NCBI GenBank assembly: GCA_027483665.1
Contig: JAIXUC010000025.1
Coordinates: 62,001 to 126,000, forward strand
Direction: 5' to 3'
Origin: Comamonadaceae bacterium
GTDB lineage: Bacteria > Pseudomonadota > Gammaproteobacteria > Burkholderiales > Burkholderiaceae_C
DNA: 64,000 nt
Shown in pieces: positions 63,644-64,000 of this stretch (positions within the stretch are counted from its first letter, which is position 1; each line of letters starts with the position of its first letter). The notes beneath the pieces were generated by a model that saw only the letters and a program-made list of their open reading frames with translations, was not told where the DNA came from and made no database searches. The translations under genes and the position numbers were made by a program.

Positions 63644-64000
63644 GGGTTCGCTTTCAAGATGTGCTGGATTTCGATGGGGCTCAGCAGCCGCCCCGGTATC
63701 AGTTCGCCTGCTCGGATGTGGGCACTGCCCAAAAGAGCGTGTGGGTTTTGGCCGTACACCGCCACTTGATCGGCGTCCGGCCAAGGGCCGCGTCGGCGGA
63801 GGCCGCTGAGAAAGCGTGCAGCATCCTCGGGTGCCAACGTGACCACGGTGTGTCGGTGCAGCAAAGCATCGACTGGGCGCAGACTAGCGATGCGTTCGTC
63901 TTCGCTCATGTCCTGTAATTCCGCCAGCGTGATGCAATCAGCCAGGCAAAAGCCGCCGGTCTCCACGCGGCGCAGCAGGCTCAGGTGCGCGCCACAACCC
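63640..64000 (-). CDS. truB: tRNA pseudouridine synthase B, C-terminal part (cut by the window end)
   Basis: The frame is open from the window edge to a TGA at 63640. It reads CGAHLSLLRRVETGGFCLADCITLAEL, matching the end of the TruB catalytic domain. A C-terminal PUA-like part follows, with VDALLHRHTVVTLAPEDAARFLSG. TruB makes pseudouridine 55 in tRNA. The catalytic aspartate lies outside the window. Coupled to typA by ATGA, an order common in Comamonadaceae. Confidence 0.88.
   Translation of the reverse strand, partial: GCGAHLSLLRRVETGGFCLADCITLAELQDMSEDERIASLRPVDALLHRHTVVTLAPEDAARFLSGLRRRGPWPDADQVAVYGQNPHALLGSAHIRAGELIPGRLLSPIEIQHILKANP

Noticed and set aside
62396-63769. 457-residue plus-strand open frame opposite typA
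   Set aside because: Shadow of typA; no domain pattern and no start signal.

Overview
The window is GC-rich, densely coded bacterial chromosome. Gene order and protein similarity point to a betaproteobacterium of the order Burkholderiales, most likely family Comamonadaceae. The pointers are a MerR gene next to tRNA-Pro, the mltG-tmk-holB-PilZ-tatD block, the DUF3106/sigma/DUF3619 trio, truB-typA, and smpB divergent from ratA-rnfH. I see no phage, insertion sequence or CRISPR array. Most of the window is ordinary chromosome, with one accessory-looking arsenic island. All names rest on reading the translations, not on database searches.

Layout. 1-700: end of a gene, a MerR regulator, tRNA-Pro(GGG) and a terminator. 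700-6820 (minus strand): an MFS transporter, a Nudix hydrolase, an ECF sigma operon (DUF3106, sigma, DUF3619) and a DUF1800/DUF1501 pair. 7080-9400: a small secreted protein, a CBS protein, arfB and a secreted alpha/beta hydrolase. 9540-14256: an arsenic operon, gap-arsJ-arsR/arsC-acr3, led by a perfect inverted repeat that is a good ArsR operator candidate. ArsR and ArsC form one uninterrupted reading frame. A 465-bp gap between gap and arsJ holds two oppositely oriented palindromic repeats. The operon combines two routes: GAPDH plus ArsJ export arsenate as an unstable arseno-phosphoglycerate, while ArsC plus Acr3 reduce arsenate and expel arsenite.

14228-25600: a periplasmic binding protein, a secreted intradiol dioxygenase coupled to a GT2 glycosyltransferase, tex, an HDOD protein, a patatin-like protein, trhO, an XRE regulator, an iron alcohol dehydrogenase, an HSL-type esterase and a high-potential iron-sulfur protein. 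25700-32500: an NRDE protein, ygfZ, then mltG-tmk-holB-PilZ-tatD-ankyrin as a tightly coupled series. 32580-39045 (minus): a Crp/Fnr regulator, a Kef-type antiporter, a PaiB-like protein, a TadA fused to a degenerate hydrolase, ldcA and a cyclase-FHA protein, mostly with overlapping or nearly touching ends.

39160-46370: an acyl-CoA synthetase followed by a complete branched-chain-amino-acid-type ABC transporter, probably for an organic acid that is activated to a CoA ester after uptake. 46470-53750: a cNMP-binding patatin phospholipase coupled to a fusion of two membrane di-iron domains (hydroxylase plus desaturase), then fadD, a BASS-family transporter and a tandem universal stress protein; the first three fit a lipid-remodelling theme. 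53800-64000: guaB-guaA with two small downstream genes, a DUF4124 protein, ratA-rnfH divergent from smpB, an acyl-CoA hydrolase, an EamA transporter, typA and the 3' end of truB.

The points most worth following up are the ArsR-ArsC fusion with a retained internal ribosome site, the paired palindromes inside the ars operon, the TadA-hydrolase fusion and the double-desaturase fusion.
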